52,333 nt of DNA from an uncultured Hungatella sp. (GCA_910585645.1 CAJUFP010000022.1:1-52333); one strand, 5' to 3'; shown: positions 22,188 to 31,880, numbered from the stretch's first letter. Numbers and translations are program-made. The notes: generated from the sequence alone by a model not told the origin.

Positions 22188-24377
22188 ATGGCTATTATTT
22201 TCAACGAAAAAGCAAAAACATTTACTCTCAACACAAAACATACATCGTATCAGATGAAGATCGGCAACCTGGACTATCTTCTGCACCTTTACTACGGCCC
22301 CTCCATCCCGGATGAGGATGTGAGCTGGCAGATCATGCAGTATGACCGGGGATTTTCCGGCAACCCTTACGAGTCCCGAAACGCCCGCACCTTTTCCCTG
22401 GACGCCCAGCCCCAGGAATATTCCACCCAGCAGCAGGGGGATTTCAGGGCAGCCAGCATTGAGGTCATTAACAGCGACGGCAGCTATTCCTTCCACGGAA
22501 AGGCTGTGGACTACAGGCTGACAAAGGGCAAATACAAGCTGGACACCCTTCCCTGCGTGTTTGCCAGGGAGGAAGACACTGCGGACACTCTGGAGGTGAC
22601 CCTTCTTGACCAGGTAAGCCAGGTAAAGGTCGTTCTTTTGTTCGGCGTGTTTGAGGAGGCGGACATCATCACCCGGGCCGTGAAGGTGATCAATGGCGGG
22701 GACAGGCCTATCCACCTTGCCAAGGTAATGTCTCTGTGCCTGGATTTTCTCAACGGGGCTGATTTTGACCTGGTAAGCCTTCCGGGCCGCTACGGCCAGG
22801 AGCGCCAGGTGGAGCGCCAGCACATGACCCACCACATCCATAATATAGGAAGCGTCCGGGGCTCTTCCAGCCACCAGCAGAATCCCTTTGTCATCCTCTG
22901 CGGCAGGGAGACCACGGAGGACTATGGCAGGTGCTACGGTTTCTCCCTGATGTACAGCGGCAATTTTCTGGCCGAGGCGGAGCTTGACCAGTACGACCAG
23001 CTCCGTCTGGGAATGGGGATCAACCCCAAACAGTTTCTCTATGAGTTAAAGCCCGGGGAGATTTTTGAGGGGCCTGAGGTGGTGATGGCCTTTACCGACC
23101 GGGGATTTACGGGCCTTAGCCATCTCTACCACGATTTCTACCGGACCAATCTGTGCCGCAGCAAGTTTGTGAGCCAGGTAGAACGGCCTGTGCTTATCAA
23201 CAGCTGGGAGGCAGCATTTATGGATTTTGACGATGTGAAGCTGGTAAAGATCGCCAAGGCTGCCAAAAACATGGGCGTGGACCTGCTTGTCATGGACGAC
23301 GGCTGGTTTGGGAAGAGGGATGACGACAACAGCGGACTTGGGGACTGGGTGGTCAATGAGAGCAAGATCAAGTGCGGCCTCCACAAGCTGGTGGAGCAGA
23401 TCAATGACCTGGATATGAAGTTTGGCATCTGGTTTGAGCCAGAGATGGTGTCTGAGGACAGCGACCTTTACCGGGCGCACCCGGACTGGGCCATGGAGAT
23501 CCCCGGCAGGCACGCGGTCCGGAGCCGGAACCAGATCGCCCTGGATCTAAGCCGCAGGGATGTGCAGGACTATCTGATAAAGAGCGTCAACGCCATCCTG
23601 GACGACGCCAACATCTACTATGTAAAATGGGACATCAACCGCTCCCTCACCGACATCTGGTCCAATGACCTGCCTGCCGAGAAGCAGGGGGAGGTGTACC
23701 ACCGCTACATCCTGGGCCTGTACCGGGTGATGGACGCCATCATCCTGACCCACCCGGATATTTTGTTTGAGGGCTGCAGCGGCGGAGGCGGCCGCTTTGA
23801 CGCGGCCATGCTCCACTACTACCCCCAATACTGGGTCAGCGACAACAACAACCCCATTGACCGGTTAAAGCTCCACTACGGCACTTCCTTTGTGTACCCC
23901 ACCTGCGCCATGGGAGCCCACATCTCCGACAGCGGACGGTTCGTGCCTCTGGAAACCAAAGCCGTGGTGGCCATGTGCGGAACCTTTGGCTATGAGCTGG
24001 ACGCCACCCACCTGACAGAAAAGGAGCAGAAGATCTGCATGGAGCAGAGCCGGTTGTTCCGCAAATACTACCACATCACCTTTAAGGGGGATTTCTACCG
24101 CCTGACTAACCCCTTTGAGATGGGCAACATGACTGCCTGGCAGCATGTGACCAAGGACAAACGGGAGTCTCTGGTCAGCGTTGTGGTCACAAACCTGACC
24201 TGCAACGGCCCCCAGGAGTATGTGAAACCAAAAGGACTGGAGCCCTCTGCCAGATACTCCATAAACGGCAGCGAGGAGACCCGGTCAGGGGCCGCGCTGA
24301 TGAACGCCGGGATCCCCATCAACCGGGAAGTGCCGGAATATTCTGCGTTTCAGTTTTATCTTGTGAGGGAGGATTGA
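22188..24377 (+). CDS. GH36 alpha-galactosidase
   Basis: The 729-aa enzyme matches family GH36. The nucleophile motif 'YVKWDINRS' has Asp near 482 and the acid/base motif 'VSDNNNPIDRL' has Asp near 552. The barrel motifs 'LLVMDDGWFG' and 'FGIWFEPEMVSEDSDL' and the 'CSGGGGRFD' loop are also present. It has no signal peptide, so it acts on imported alpha-galactosides in the cytoplasm. The ATG at 22188 has AAAAGGAG upstream. The divergent ABC importer is its natural partner. The length is normal for the family. Confidence 0.95.
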   Translation: MAIIFNEKAKTFTLNTKHTSYQMKIGNLDYLLHLYYGPSIPDEDVSWQIMQYDRGFSGNPYESRNARTFSLDAQPQEYSTQQQGDFRAASIEVINSDGSYSFHGKAVDYRLTKGKYKLDTLPCVFAREEDTADTLEVTLLDQVSQVKVVLLFGVFEEADIITRAVKVINGGDRPIHLAKVMSLCLDFLNGADFDLVSLPGRYGQERQVERQHMTHHIHNIGSVRGSSSHQQNPFVILCGRETTEDYGRCYGFSLMYSGNFLAEAELDQYDQLRLGMGINPKQFLYELKPGEIFEGPEVVMAFTDRGFTGLSHLYHDFYRTNLCRSKFVSQVERPVLINSWEAAFMDFDDVKLVKIAKAAKNMGVDLLVMDDGWFGKRDDDNSGLGDWVVNESKIKCGLHKLVEQINDLDMKFGIWFEPEMVSEDSDLYRAHPDWAMEIPGRHAVRSRNQIALDLSRRDVQDYLIKSVNAILDDANIYYVKWDINRSLTDIWSNDLPAEKQGEVYHRYILGLYRVMDAIILTHPDILFEGCSGGGGRFDAAMLHYYPQYWVSDNNNPIDRLKLHYGTSFVYPTCAMGAHISDSGRFVPLETKAVVAMCGTFGYELDATHLTEKEQKICMEQSRLFRKYYHITFKGDFYRLTNPFEMGNMTAWQHVTKDKRESLVSVVVTNLTCNGPQEYVKPKGLEPSARYSINGSEETRSGAALMNAGIPINREVPEYSAFQFYLVRED

Positions 24378-24384
24378 GCCTGAG

Positions 24385-24419
24385 AAACAGCCGTCTGCCA
24401 AAAGGGGCGGCTGTTTTTA
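24385..24419 (+). terminator. Rho-independent terminator after the alpha-galactosidase gene
   Basis: AAACAGCCG (24385-24393) pairs with CGGCTGTTT (24408-24416) and is followed by a T-run on the plus strand. Confidence 0.88.
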
Positions 24420-24427
24420 TTTCGCTA

Positions 24428-24456
24428 TTTTCATAAAGGCCACTTTCGTGTATAAT
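24428..24456 (+). promoter_or_regulatory. Promoter of the restriction-modification genes
   Basis: A perfect TATAAT (24451-24456) lies 17 bp from a weak -35 (TTTTCA), about 38 bp before the methyltransferase start. The RM pair therefore seems to be an independent unit rather than part of the sugar operon. Confidence 0.55.
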
Positions 24457-24493
24457 AGGAACAGGAAAAATCAGGATGTAAGCAAGGAGACAG

Positions 24494-25723
24494 ATGATGT
24501 CAAAAACAGCATGGGGTCGCAAAAAACAGCAGTGGAAAGCGATCAGCCTGTTTGCGGGCGCAGGCGGCTGTTCGTTAGGTTTCAAACGCGCGGGCATTGA
24601 TATGATAGCCGCTTTTGAAAACGCGGAACCCGCCATCGCTACATACAACAGGAATTTCGGCGAAAATCTTTGTCACAATGTCGATCTGGAAACCTGCGAT
24701 TTTTTATCACTGCGAGATCAGCTTGAACTACAGCCCGGGGAATTGGATTTGATCATCGGAGGTCCGCCCTGCCAGGGATTTACAACAGCAGGCGGACGAT
24801 TCTGGAACGACCCACGCAATCAACTGGTTCAAAATTACGCCAAAGCCCTTGAGATCTTCTACCCCAGATGGTTTATGATGGAAAATGTGGAGGGGATTCT
24901 GACAACGGCAGGCGGCGTCTATCTTGTTGAGTGTCTAAAAAGAATGATCGCTCTTGGGTATACCTTAAACCTGAAGAAAGTCTATATGCAGGAATACGGT
25001 GTTCCCCAGAGAAGAAAACGGGTAATGATCGTCGGCAACCGGGAAGGAAAAAGATTTGAGTTTCCACAACCAATTGAGCAGGCGTCAGGCGCGATCTATA
25101 AAAGCTCCTCTTTTACTTTGCAGGATGCTATCAAAGATCTGGAATCATGTGATATTCCGCAGATCGATCATGTCAGAAAGAAAGAAAACGGGATACAGTT
25201 AGAGCGGATATCCGCATTAAAAACCGGACAGACAATGAAAGATCTGCCGGAGCGCTTGCAGCACGACTCTTTTAAACGCAGAGCGACAAGAAGGGTATGT
25301 GACGGAACTCCGACGGAAAAAAGGGGCGGACCACCTGCAGGCCTAAAACGGTTATCGTATAAGGAACCCTGTCTGACCATAACAAGCGCCGCGCCGTCAG
25401 AATTTGTCCACCCTACACAGAACCGAATGCTTACCATTCGGGAATGTGCCAGAATTCAGACTTTTCCGGACAGCTTTCAGTTCTGCGGAACAGACGCGCA
25501 AAAAATTCTTCAGATCGGAAACGCGATTCCGCCTGTATTTGCGGAGATGATGGCAAAACAGATCATGGCATGCGATGAGCATGCGCCTAATGAGATATGC
25601 CCGTCTCTGGCCAGGTTTGACGTCACCAAAGCAACTGCTAAGAGTCCTGCCCTGCACAAGACATGCAAAATGTTGAGCGCGCTGCAGGTTCACGAATACA
25701 AACAATTGCAGATGGAGGTATAG
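24494..25723 (+). CDS. DNA (cytosine-5) methyltransferase of a type II RM system
   Basis: The 409-aa protein has the ordered motifs of C5 methyltransferases: I 'SLFAGAGGCSLGF', IV 'GGPPCQGF' with catalytic Cys93, VI 'MMENVEG', VIII 'QRRKRVMIVG', IX 'ECARIQTFPDSF' and X 'QIGNAIPPVFAEMMA'. The target-recognition region lies between VIII and IX (about 190-295). AGGAG precedes the tandem ATG ATG. It is followed 3 bp later by the endonuclease gene. Codon use is more A/T-rich than in neighbouring genes, consistent with acquisition. The recognition sequence cannot be read from the protein. Confidence 0.96.
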   Translation: MMSKTAWGRKKQQWKAISLFAGAGGCSLGFKRAGIDMIAAFENAEPAIATYNRNFGENLCHNVDLETCDFLSLRDQLELQPGELDLIIGGPPCQGFTTAGGRFWNDPRNQLVQNYAKALEIFYPRWFMMENVEGILTTAGGVYLVECLKRMIALGYTLNLKKVYMQEYGVPQRRKRVMIVGNREGKRFEFPQPIEQASGAIYKSSSFTLQDAIKDLESCDIPQIDHVRKKENGIQLERISALKTGQTMKDLPERLQHDSFKRRATRRVCDGTPTEKRGGPPAGLKRLSYKEPCLTITSAAPSEFVHPTQNRMLTIRECARIQTFPDSFQFCGTDAQKILQIGNAIPPVFAEMMAKQIMACDEHAPNEICPSLARFDVTKATAKSPALHKTCKMLSALQVHEYKQLQMEV

Positions 25724-25726
25724 ATT

Positions 25727-26767
25727 ATGCCGATTACCCGTCAACAAAGAGTTTTTTACAAAACCTTTTCACAGCATGGATCTGGCTCTGCCATGGTTGA
25801 GATCGAGCCTAAAGAGGTAATTTTACTGATTCACATCTCTTATCTGGATATTTTTGAGCATAAGCCGGAGTGGTTCTCCGAGCCCTTTTTCAGATTTGCA
25901 AAAAAGGATTTTTACGCCATCACGCCAGAACAGGTTGCGCAGCTTCCTTCCATGGAGATGGAAGACGCCGTAAATTTTTTACAGCTGTCCGGCGCTACCA
26001 ATACAGAGAACATCATATATCTCTATCTGAAAAATCTATCAGAGCTTTGGCGCAGAAGATTTAAATTTTATACCATCCTAAAAACTCAGCCGTTTCCTTT
26101 AACAGATCAGATCGGGCCAAGATGTCTGTTGGAATATGGGAATTGCCAAGATGAACTGCTATTTTCCTGGATGAGTTGGAGGAAACTCATATATGATCTT
26201 GATAATCGCAGCGCCCAGGAAACAGGATATCTTTTTGAGCCCATCCTGGCAAGCTGCCTTGGCGGCGAGCCGGCGTCCCACAAAAACTCACCGGTGAAAC
26301 GCATTGATGATTATGGGAATCAGACCAATGAGGGACGTCAAGTAGACTGCTATATCAAGGAATCCAGGGAAGTTTACGAGTTGAAGCTGCGCGTGACAAT
26401 AGCTGCCAGCGGTCAGGGACGATTCGGAGAGGAACTGAGTTTTCCCTATGAAGCCCGAAAAGCCGGGCTGATACCTGTTCTGATCGTCTTCGATCCCACC
26501 CCATCTCCCCTTCTGGACCGACTCAAGGCAAGATACGTTTCAGAAGGAGGCCGATACGCAGTAGGCGAAGACGCGTGGAATCTGTTGACAGATCGAGCTG
26601 GCAGAGAAATGGGAAAATATATCATGAAGTATCTAAAACCGCCCATCAGTAAGATGGAGGAAATACGGCTTCCTGTTCCATCAAATATCCGGCTTTCCGC
26701 GTCAGAGGATTGCCTTGCTATCAGTGATGAAACAGGAAACCGCTATGTCATTCCCCGCACTCCATAG
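25727..26767 (+). CDS. Type II restriction endonuclease, PD-(D/E)XK type
   Basis: The 346-aa protein has a candidate PD-(D/E)XK active site: Asp207 in 'GRQVDCYI', then Glu218-Leu-Lys220 in 'VYELKLRV', followed by a conserved-looking 'GQGRFGEELSFPYEA' segment. GGAGG eight bases before the ATG overlaps the end of the methyltransferase gene, so translation is coupled. Immediate linkage to a C5 methyltransferase supports the restriction role. It may belong to the ApaLI-like group, but I cannot confirm this. The stop lies 8 bp from the stop of the converging GH2 gene. Confidence 0.82.
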   Translation: MPITRQQRVFYKTFSQHGSGSAMVEIEPKEVILLIHISYLDIFEHKPEWFSEPFFRFAKKDFYAITPEQVAQLPSMEMEDAVNFLQLSGATNTENIIYLYLKNLSELWRRRFKFYTILKTQPFPLTDQIGPRCLLEYGNCQDELLFSWMSWRKLIYDLDNRSAQETGYLFEPILASCLGGEPASHKNSPVKRIDDYGNQTNEGRQVDCYIKESREVYELKLRVTIAASGQGRFGEELSFPYEARKAGLIPVLIVFDPTPSPLLDRLKARYVSEGGRYAVGEDAWNLLTDRAGREMGKYIMKYLKPPISKMEEIRLPVPSNIRLSASEDCLAISDETGNRYVIPRTP

Positions 26768-26775
26768 TTGATTGA

Positions 26776-28587
26776 TTACCGTTTTCTCTCATTAATCCTC
26801 CGGATCTGATCCGGGTCAAACTTATACTGATGGTCCTTTGTGAGAAGACCGTTGGTCTCCTGCTCCACGTCCGTCAGCTGGGTATAGCAGAATCCGCTGA
26901 GTATTTCCGAATCATAGATGGCGTCCACGATCCGTTTGTACTCATCCAGAAACTCGCCGCTGAAAGCCGAAGTATACCCCCAGTCCCCGGTCCCGCAGGC
27001 TGCTGCGGGGCTTTCTCCACTCTGTTCTTTCCCCGCCTGATCTTCCGGCGCCGCAGGCCCATGGCTGCCGTCCCCATCCGCCTTCACCGCGATCCCGCCG
27101 CACTCTGTCAGCACCACAGGCTGGCCTTTGTAGGAGCTTCCCTTGGCAAAGGTCAGTTTCTCCATGATCAGGTGGAGGCTGTCAACCTGCTTTAGGCAGT
27201 CCCGGAACACCTGATGCTGGGCTGTGTCCTCCTTCTCCCCGTGCTTGTAGCTGTGGAAGGCGCAGATGTCCGTGTCCGTCATCTCCCACCCGTCATTGGA
27301 GATGACCAGGCGGGTGCTGTCTAAGCCCCGGGCCAGGTAGTACAGCCCACGGGAGAAATCCTGCTGCTGGACATTGGAATAGATCCTGGGAACGCCCCAG
27401 CTCTCATTGAGCATGCCCCACACGATGATGGAGGGGTGACTGTAATCCCGGTGGATCACATCTATCCACTCTCTGGCAAACTGGGCTCCTGCCTCCGGGG
27501 TGTAGGACCAGAAGCTGGCCATGGCCTCCCACACCAGAAATCCCATCTTGTCCGCCCAGTACAAAAACCTGGGATCCTCCACCTTCTCGTGTTTGCGGCA
27601 CCCGTTAAAGCCCATCTCCTTGGACTTGCGGATATCCTCCTGATAATCCCTGTCCGAGGGAGCGGTCACCAGCCCCTCCTCCCAGTACCCCTGATCCAGC
27701 AAAAGCTTCTGATAGCAGGGCTGATTGTTCAGATATAGCTTTCCGTTCTCCACATGGATCTTGCGCATGCCGAAGTAGGAACTTACCGTGTCAGCCGGGC
27801 TGCCGTCCACGCCCTCATCCACCTGAACTTCCACGTCATAGAGGATAGGGTTCTCCGGACTCCAGTAATTGCCGGTAAAGTGGAAGGACCCCTCCATGGC
27901 CTTTTTCCGGAACACGTCCACAGTCAGGCTGTTGCGCAGCGTGTTGCACACCATATTTCCGTGAAAGATCTCCTGGTCCCCCAGCCGTATCTTCATATGG
28001 ACCCGGCAGGGCAGGACAGCGCTCTCCGACAGGCGGTAGTCGATCTTCACGGTTCCCTCGTCAATATCCGGCGTAAAATGCAGCCACAGAAGGCTTGTGT
28101 CCTCCACCGGCTCCAGCCACACGCTCTGCCAGATCCCCGTGCTGGGGGTGTACCAGATAAATTTGGACTCCTCCTCCCAGAACTGTTTGCCCCGGGCAAT
28201 GCTCTCATCCTTTATGGGGTCATTGGCCTCCACCCGTATAAGCTCCTGTTTCCAGGTGAGAAATCTGGTGATGTTAAAGGAAAACGGCGTCTGACCTCCC
28301 ACATGGCTGCCCACACAGTTTCCGTTGACAAAGACCTTGCACTGGTAGTCCACTGCCCCGAAATGAAGCAGCACCCGTTTCCCTCTCCAGCTGTCCGGGA
28401 CCTGAAAAGTCCTCTCATAAATCACCCGGTCCTCCCGGATCCGCTGGCCGATGCCGCTTAACCGGCTCTGGCACACAAAGGGGACCTGGATCGTGGTCTT
28501 CTTGTCGCCGTACTCAAAGGACCAGCTTCCATTCAGGCTCATCCATGCCTCCCGGACAAAGTCCGGGCGTGGATACTCCTCTCTCAT
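26776..28587 (-). CDS. GH2 glycosidase (beta-galactosidase/beta-glucuronidase family)
   Basis: The 603-aa enzyme has the GH2 order: sugar-binding jelly roll (about 1-165), immunoglobulin-like domain (about 170-280) and TIM barrel. The acid/base is Glu395 in 'GMLNESWG' and the nucleophile Glu495 in 'VLTECGGI'. It lacks a signal peptide, so it is cytoplasmic. Right after the nucleophile there is an unusual 30-odd-residue Gly/Ala/Pro/Ser/Glu-rich insertion before 'GDWGYTSAF'. It is the last gene of the second ABC-sugar operon, with AAGGAGG before the ATG. Substrate specificity (galactoside or glucuronide) is not decided by the motifs. Confidence 0.93.
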   Translation of the reverse strand: MREEYPRPDFVREAWMSLNGSWSFEYGDKKTTIQVPFVCQSRLSGIGQRIREDRVIYERTFQVPDSWRGKRVLLHFGAVDYQCKVFVNGNCVGSHVGGQTPFSFNITRFLTWKQELIRVEANDPIKDESIARGKQFWEEESKFIWYTPSTGIWQSVWLEPVEDTSLLWLHFTPDIDEGTVKIDYRLSESAVLPCRVHMKIRLGDQEIFHGNMVCNTLRNSLTVDVFRKKAMEGSFHFTGNYWSPENPILYDVEVQVDEGVDGSPADTVSSYFGMRKIHVENGKLYLNNQPCYQKLLLDQGYWEEGLVTAPSDRDYQEDIRKSKEMGFNGCRKHEKVEDPRFLYWADKMGFLVWEAMASFWSYTPEAGAQFAREWIDVIHRDYSHPSIIVWGMLNESWGVPRIYSNVQQQDFSRGLYYLARGLDSTRLVISNDGWEMTDTDICAFHSYKHGEKEDTAQHQVFRDCLKQVDSLHLIMEKLTFAKGSSYKGQPVVLTECGGIAVKADGDGSHGPAAPEDQAGKEQSGESPAAACGTGDWGYTSAFSGEFLDEYKRIVDAIYDSEILSGFCYTQLTDVEQETNGLLTKDHQYKFDPDQIRRINERKR

Positions 28588-28607
28588 CTTTTAAGCTCCT
28601 CCTTCTT

Positions 28608-29438
28608 CTATTTGATTCCGGATTGTGTAAATCCTCTTACGATGTATTTATTCGCAAACATGAAAATGATCATAACCGGCAAAACAGACACCACGGTGGA
28701 GGCCATCATCAGGCCGGGGTTGGTGTAATTCTCCCCCAGAACCAGGGCAGCGATCCCCAGGGTGATGGTACGGTTCTCATTTTTGCTGATGACCAGGGAC
28801 GGCCACAGATAGCTGTTGTACAGGCCTAAAAAGGTGATAAAGGCCTGGGTGACAATAACCGGCTTCACCGACGGCACCACAATATGCCACAGCACCTGGA
28901 ATACATTGGCTCCCTCCACAAACCCGGCCTCCTCCAGCTCCTTGGGAAACGCCAGCAGAAACTGGTAGATCAGGTAAATACACATGACGCCTGAGCCCGA
29001 AGGCAGGATCAGGGGCCAGAAGGTGTTCAGCCCCCCGATCTGCTTGAACATATAAAACAGGGGGAAGAAGGTGACGATCTCCGGGATAGCCATGGCCCAG
29101 ACCAGGGCTACCAGGATAAATTTCTTCCCGGGCACCGGAAGCCTTGCCAGGGCGTAGGCTGCCAGGACGCTGGTGACGATGCGCAGAGCCGTGCCCGCGC
29201 AGGTGACAACGGCCGTGTTGCCCAGCCACCGCATCACCGGGGATGTGGCCGTGTTGCGGAACAGCTCCTGATAGTTCTCCATGGTCCACGTCTTGGGAAG
29301 CAGGGTGGTGGATGTGACCGACTCCGAGATCCCCTTAAAGCTGGTAAAGATCATGAACATCAGGGGCAAAAGGAAGATGTAGGCCACAATGCAGGCAATG
29401 ATAACCAAAAATAGTTTGTTTACATTCTTTGTTCTCAT
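28608..29438 (-). CDS. Carbohydrate ABC transporter permease (MalG type)
   Basis: The 276-aa protein has six predicted membrane helices and an EAA loop ('EEAGFVEGANVFQVLWHIVVPSVKPV'). It pairs with the upstream permease 12 bp away; AAAGGAGGA precedes its ATG. It is the second permease of the operon whose last gene is the GH2 enzyme, suggesting uptake of a beta-linked oligosaccharide. Confidence 0.92.
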   Translation of the reverse strand: MRTKNVNKLFLVIIACIVAYIFLLPLMFMIFTSFKGISESVTSTTLLPKTWTMENYQELFRNTATSPVMRWLGNTAVVTCAGTALRIVTSVLAAYALARLPVPGKKFILVALVWAMAIPEIVTFFPLFYMFKQIGGLNTFWPLILPSGSGVMCIYLIYQFLLAFPKELEEAGFVEGANVFQVLWHIVVPSVKPVIVTQAFITFLGLYNSYLWPSLVISKNENRTITLGIAALVLGENYTNPGLMMASTVVSVLPVMIIFMFANKYIVRGFTQSGIK

Positions 29439-29450
29439 GATATCCTCCTT

Positions 29451-30344
29451 TTACCTCAGCTCTTCTTTTTCTTTGGTCAGATAGTATTGTCCAATGGAGC
29501 ACAGCACGATGACAATACCCATGAGAATGGTCATGGCGCTGCCGACGCCTAAGTCGTTGCGGTCCATGATGGTGGATGTGATCATCATGATCATGGGCTT
29601 TGTGGTCTCCCCGGGGCCGCCCTGGGTCATAAGGCGGGTCTGGCCGTACACGTTAAAGGACGCGATGATGGTGGTCATGAGCACAAAGAAGAACACGTTC
29701 TTAATGCCCGGGAAGATGATGTAGCGCAGCTGGGTGCCAAAGCCGGCGCCGTCGATGGAGGACGCCTCGTAGAGCTGGGTGTCGATCTCATTGAGGGCAT
29801 TGACAAACAGCATCATGTTGTAGCCAATGGTCCACCATACCGTGGCCACGGTCAGGGACACCCACACAAAAGGCTGCTGCTCCATCCACGGAATCGCCTT
29901 CTTGATCAGCCCTAAGTTGATCATCATGTTGTTAAGATAACCGCCGTTTCCTTTCATCAGCCACACAAAGACCGCCGCGACGGCTGTGACGGAAACCGCG
30001 TAGGACGCGAAATAGATGGTCCGAAAGATCCCCTTTAGCTTGTCGGGAAGCCTGTCAAGGAGAAGAGCCAGGGCCAGGCTTCCAAGAACCAGGATGGGCG
30101 TGGTGAGAACCACAAAGATCACGGTGTTCTTCATGCCCAGCCAGAAGGATTTGTTGTACATGGAAGAAGAAAACAGGATCTTCACATAGTTTTCCAGGCC
30201 CACAAACCCCTGGTTGCCTTTCACCAGGCTGTATTTGCTCAGGCTCATCACAAGGCCGTAGACAAAGGGTATGAGCCAGAACATCAGGAAAAACAATATA
30301 AAAGGCAGTATAAACAAAACGGCTGTGGTTTTTTTCTTAATCAT
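29451..30344 (-). CDS. Carbohydrate ABC transporter permease (MalF type)
   Basis: The 297-aa protein begins 'MIKKKTTAVLFILPFILFF' and has about six membrane helices. Its EAA-type loop reads 'YEASSIDGAGFGTQLRYIIFPGIKNV'. It is encoded 58 bp after the binding-protein gene and 12 bp before the partner permease. No ATPase is present in this cluster. Confidence 0.92.
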   Translation of the reverse strand: MIKKKTTAVLFILPFILFFLMFWLIPFVYGLVMSLSKYSLVKGNQGFVGLENYVKILFSSSMYNKSFWLGMKNTVIFVVLTTPILVLGSLALALLLDRLPDKLKGIFRTIYFASYAVSVTAVAAVFVWLMKGNGGYLNNMMINLGLIKKAIPWMEQQPFVWVSLTVATVWWTIGYNMMLFVNALNEIDTQLYEASSIDGAGFGTQLRYIIFPGIKNVFFFVLMTTIIASFNVYGQTRLMTQGGPGETTKPMIMMITSTIMDRNDLGVGSAMTILMGIVIVLCSIGQYYLTKEKEELR

Positions 30345-30402
30345 CGATCTACCCTTTCCGGCTGCCCCGCAGCCATATGGAGCTTTGACGCTGCCCTGGC
30401 TC

Positions 30403-31716
30403 CTACTGCTCCGAAAGCTCCGTCGCGATCTCCGTGGCGTTCTTCAGTTCTTCCATCAGCTGCTCCCTGGTCAGATCCTCGGTCTGAAGCACTAAGGACC
30501 ACACATTGGTGTTTACGTATTTTACCTGCTCCCGGATGTTGTAGATGGCCGGAAGGATCATGGCGTCGTCAAAGATCTCATAGTTTACGGCTGCCACGGG
30601 GTACTTGTCAGGCTGGGCTTTCACTTTCTCCATGGTCGCCAGATGGATGGGCGCCTGTCCGGAGTCGGCCCAGTTGAGCATCACGTCCGGCTGGTAGGCG
30701 TACTTCATGAACTGGGCGATGCCCTCTAACTTGGCCTCATCGGTCACTTCTGCGGAAACCGCGAAGGTGTGGCCGCCTGCCGGCACGCAGGGCGTGCTGC
30801 CGTAGATCTGGGGAAGGGTTCCGATCCCTAAGTTGTCGCCTAAAATCTCCTTGGCAGTCACGTATTTCCAGGGACCTGTAAGGCTCATGGCGGTCTTAAC
30901 ATTGGCATTGTCCGTGGATTCGTTGACAAAGGTGTTGTAGTGGTCCTGGTCGCCCAGCCCGGCGGCGCTTAAGTGATCCTTGTAGATCAGGTCGTGAACC
31001 TTCATAAAGGCGTCGCACACTTCCTCGGTGTCCATCTTGATGTGCTCTCCTTCCACCCAGTTGCACCCGGACTGGCCCAGGGCTGTCATCCACGCCCACT
31101 GGTGGTCTCCTGTCAGCGGCAGGCCTATGGGGTAAACCTGGGTGTTCTCAGAATCTAACTTGTCCCGAAGGGCGATCATGTCGTTGTAATCTTTGGGCGG
31201 CGTGTCGATCAGCTCCTTGTTGTAGAAAAAGGTCTCCGCGTACAGGTCCAAAGGAAACGCGAACACGCCGTCGTCGTACTTGGCGTAGGTCTGGGTTATG
31301 GGGTGAAAATCGTTTTCAAAGGAAATCCCCGCCTTGTCGTACAGGTCCGAAACCTCCCTTAAAAGCCCCATGGCGTGGTAGGTGGATATCCAGTCCGCGT
31401 GGATGATCAGCATGTCAAAGTTGTCGGACTTGAACTTGGTGTAGTGATCCGAATCCTGGAGCTGCTCCACAAAATACTGGTCCTGGGACTGATTGAACCC
31501 GTCCACGATCTTGCTCATGTAGGGGCCGTCGCCGCCGGTGAATCCGTTGATAAAGGTGATCTTGGTCTTTCCCGCCCCGTCCGACGACGAGCCGCCTTCC
31601 TGGGAGGCCTGCCCTCCTGCCGCCTGGGTGTCCCCGGTCTGGGAGGAGCCTCCCCCGCACGCTGTCAGTGAAAACGCCATGACTCCTGCCAGTAACGCTG
31701 CTGCTGTTCTTTTCAT
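30403..31716 (-). CDS. Sugar ABC transporter substrate-binding lipoprotein
   Basis: The 437-aa precursor has a signal peptide with lipobox 'LTAC' (Cys near residue 20), a Gly/Ser/Gln-rich linker and a type 1 solute-binding body. AAAAGGAG precedes the ATG, and the promoter is at 31852-31880. It heads the operon binding protein-permease-permease-GH2 and is divergent from the isomerase gene. Confidence 0.92.
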   Translation of the reverse strand: MKRTAAALLAGVMAFSLTACGGGSSQTGDTQAAGGQASQEGGSSSDGAGKTKITFINGFTGGDGPYMSKIVDGFNQSQDQYFVEQLQDSDHYTKFKSDNFDMLIIHADWISTYHAMGLLREVSDLYDKAGISFENDFHPITQTYAKYDDGVFAFPLDLYAETFFYNKELIDTPPKDYNDMIALRDKLDSENTQVYPIGLPLTGDHQWAWMTALGQSGCNWVEGEHIKMDTEEVCDAFMKVHDLIYKDHLSAAGLGDQDHYNTFVNESTDNANVKTAMSLTGPWKYVTAKEILGDNLGIGTLPQIYGSTPCVPAGGHTFAVSAEVTDEAKLEGIAQFMKYAYQPDVMLNWADSGQAPIHLATMEKVKAQPDKYPVAAVNYEIFDDAMILPAIYNIREQVKYVNTNVWSLVLQTEDLTREQLMEELKNATEIATELSEQ

Positions 31717-31851
31717 CTTTTTCTCCTTTTCTTTTGGGTTTCTTTCCCGGCCTTTTTGCGGATATTTTAGTACGAATAATTTGTAGTAAATAAGCCGTAA
31801 AATTGCTGTGAAATTTGGTTTTTGGAAATGTTACTGAATTTCTGTAGTTTT

Positions 31852-31880
31852 ATGCTAACATAACTCTGTCAAAGTGTCAA
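31852..31880 (-). promoter_or_regulatory. Extended -10 promoter of the second sugar operon
   Basis: On the minus strand TTGACA is 17 bp from TAGCAT, which is preceded by TGT (extended -10 TGn). It lies in the 419-bp, A/T-rich divergent region 31717-32135. No operator sequence was recognised there. Confidence 0.6.
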
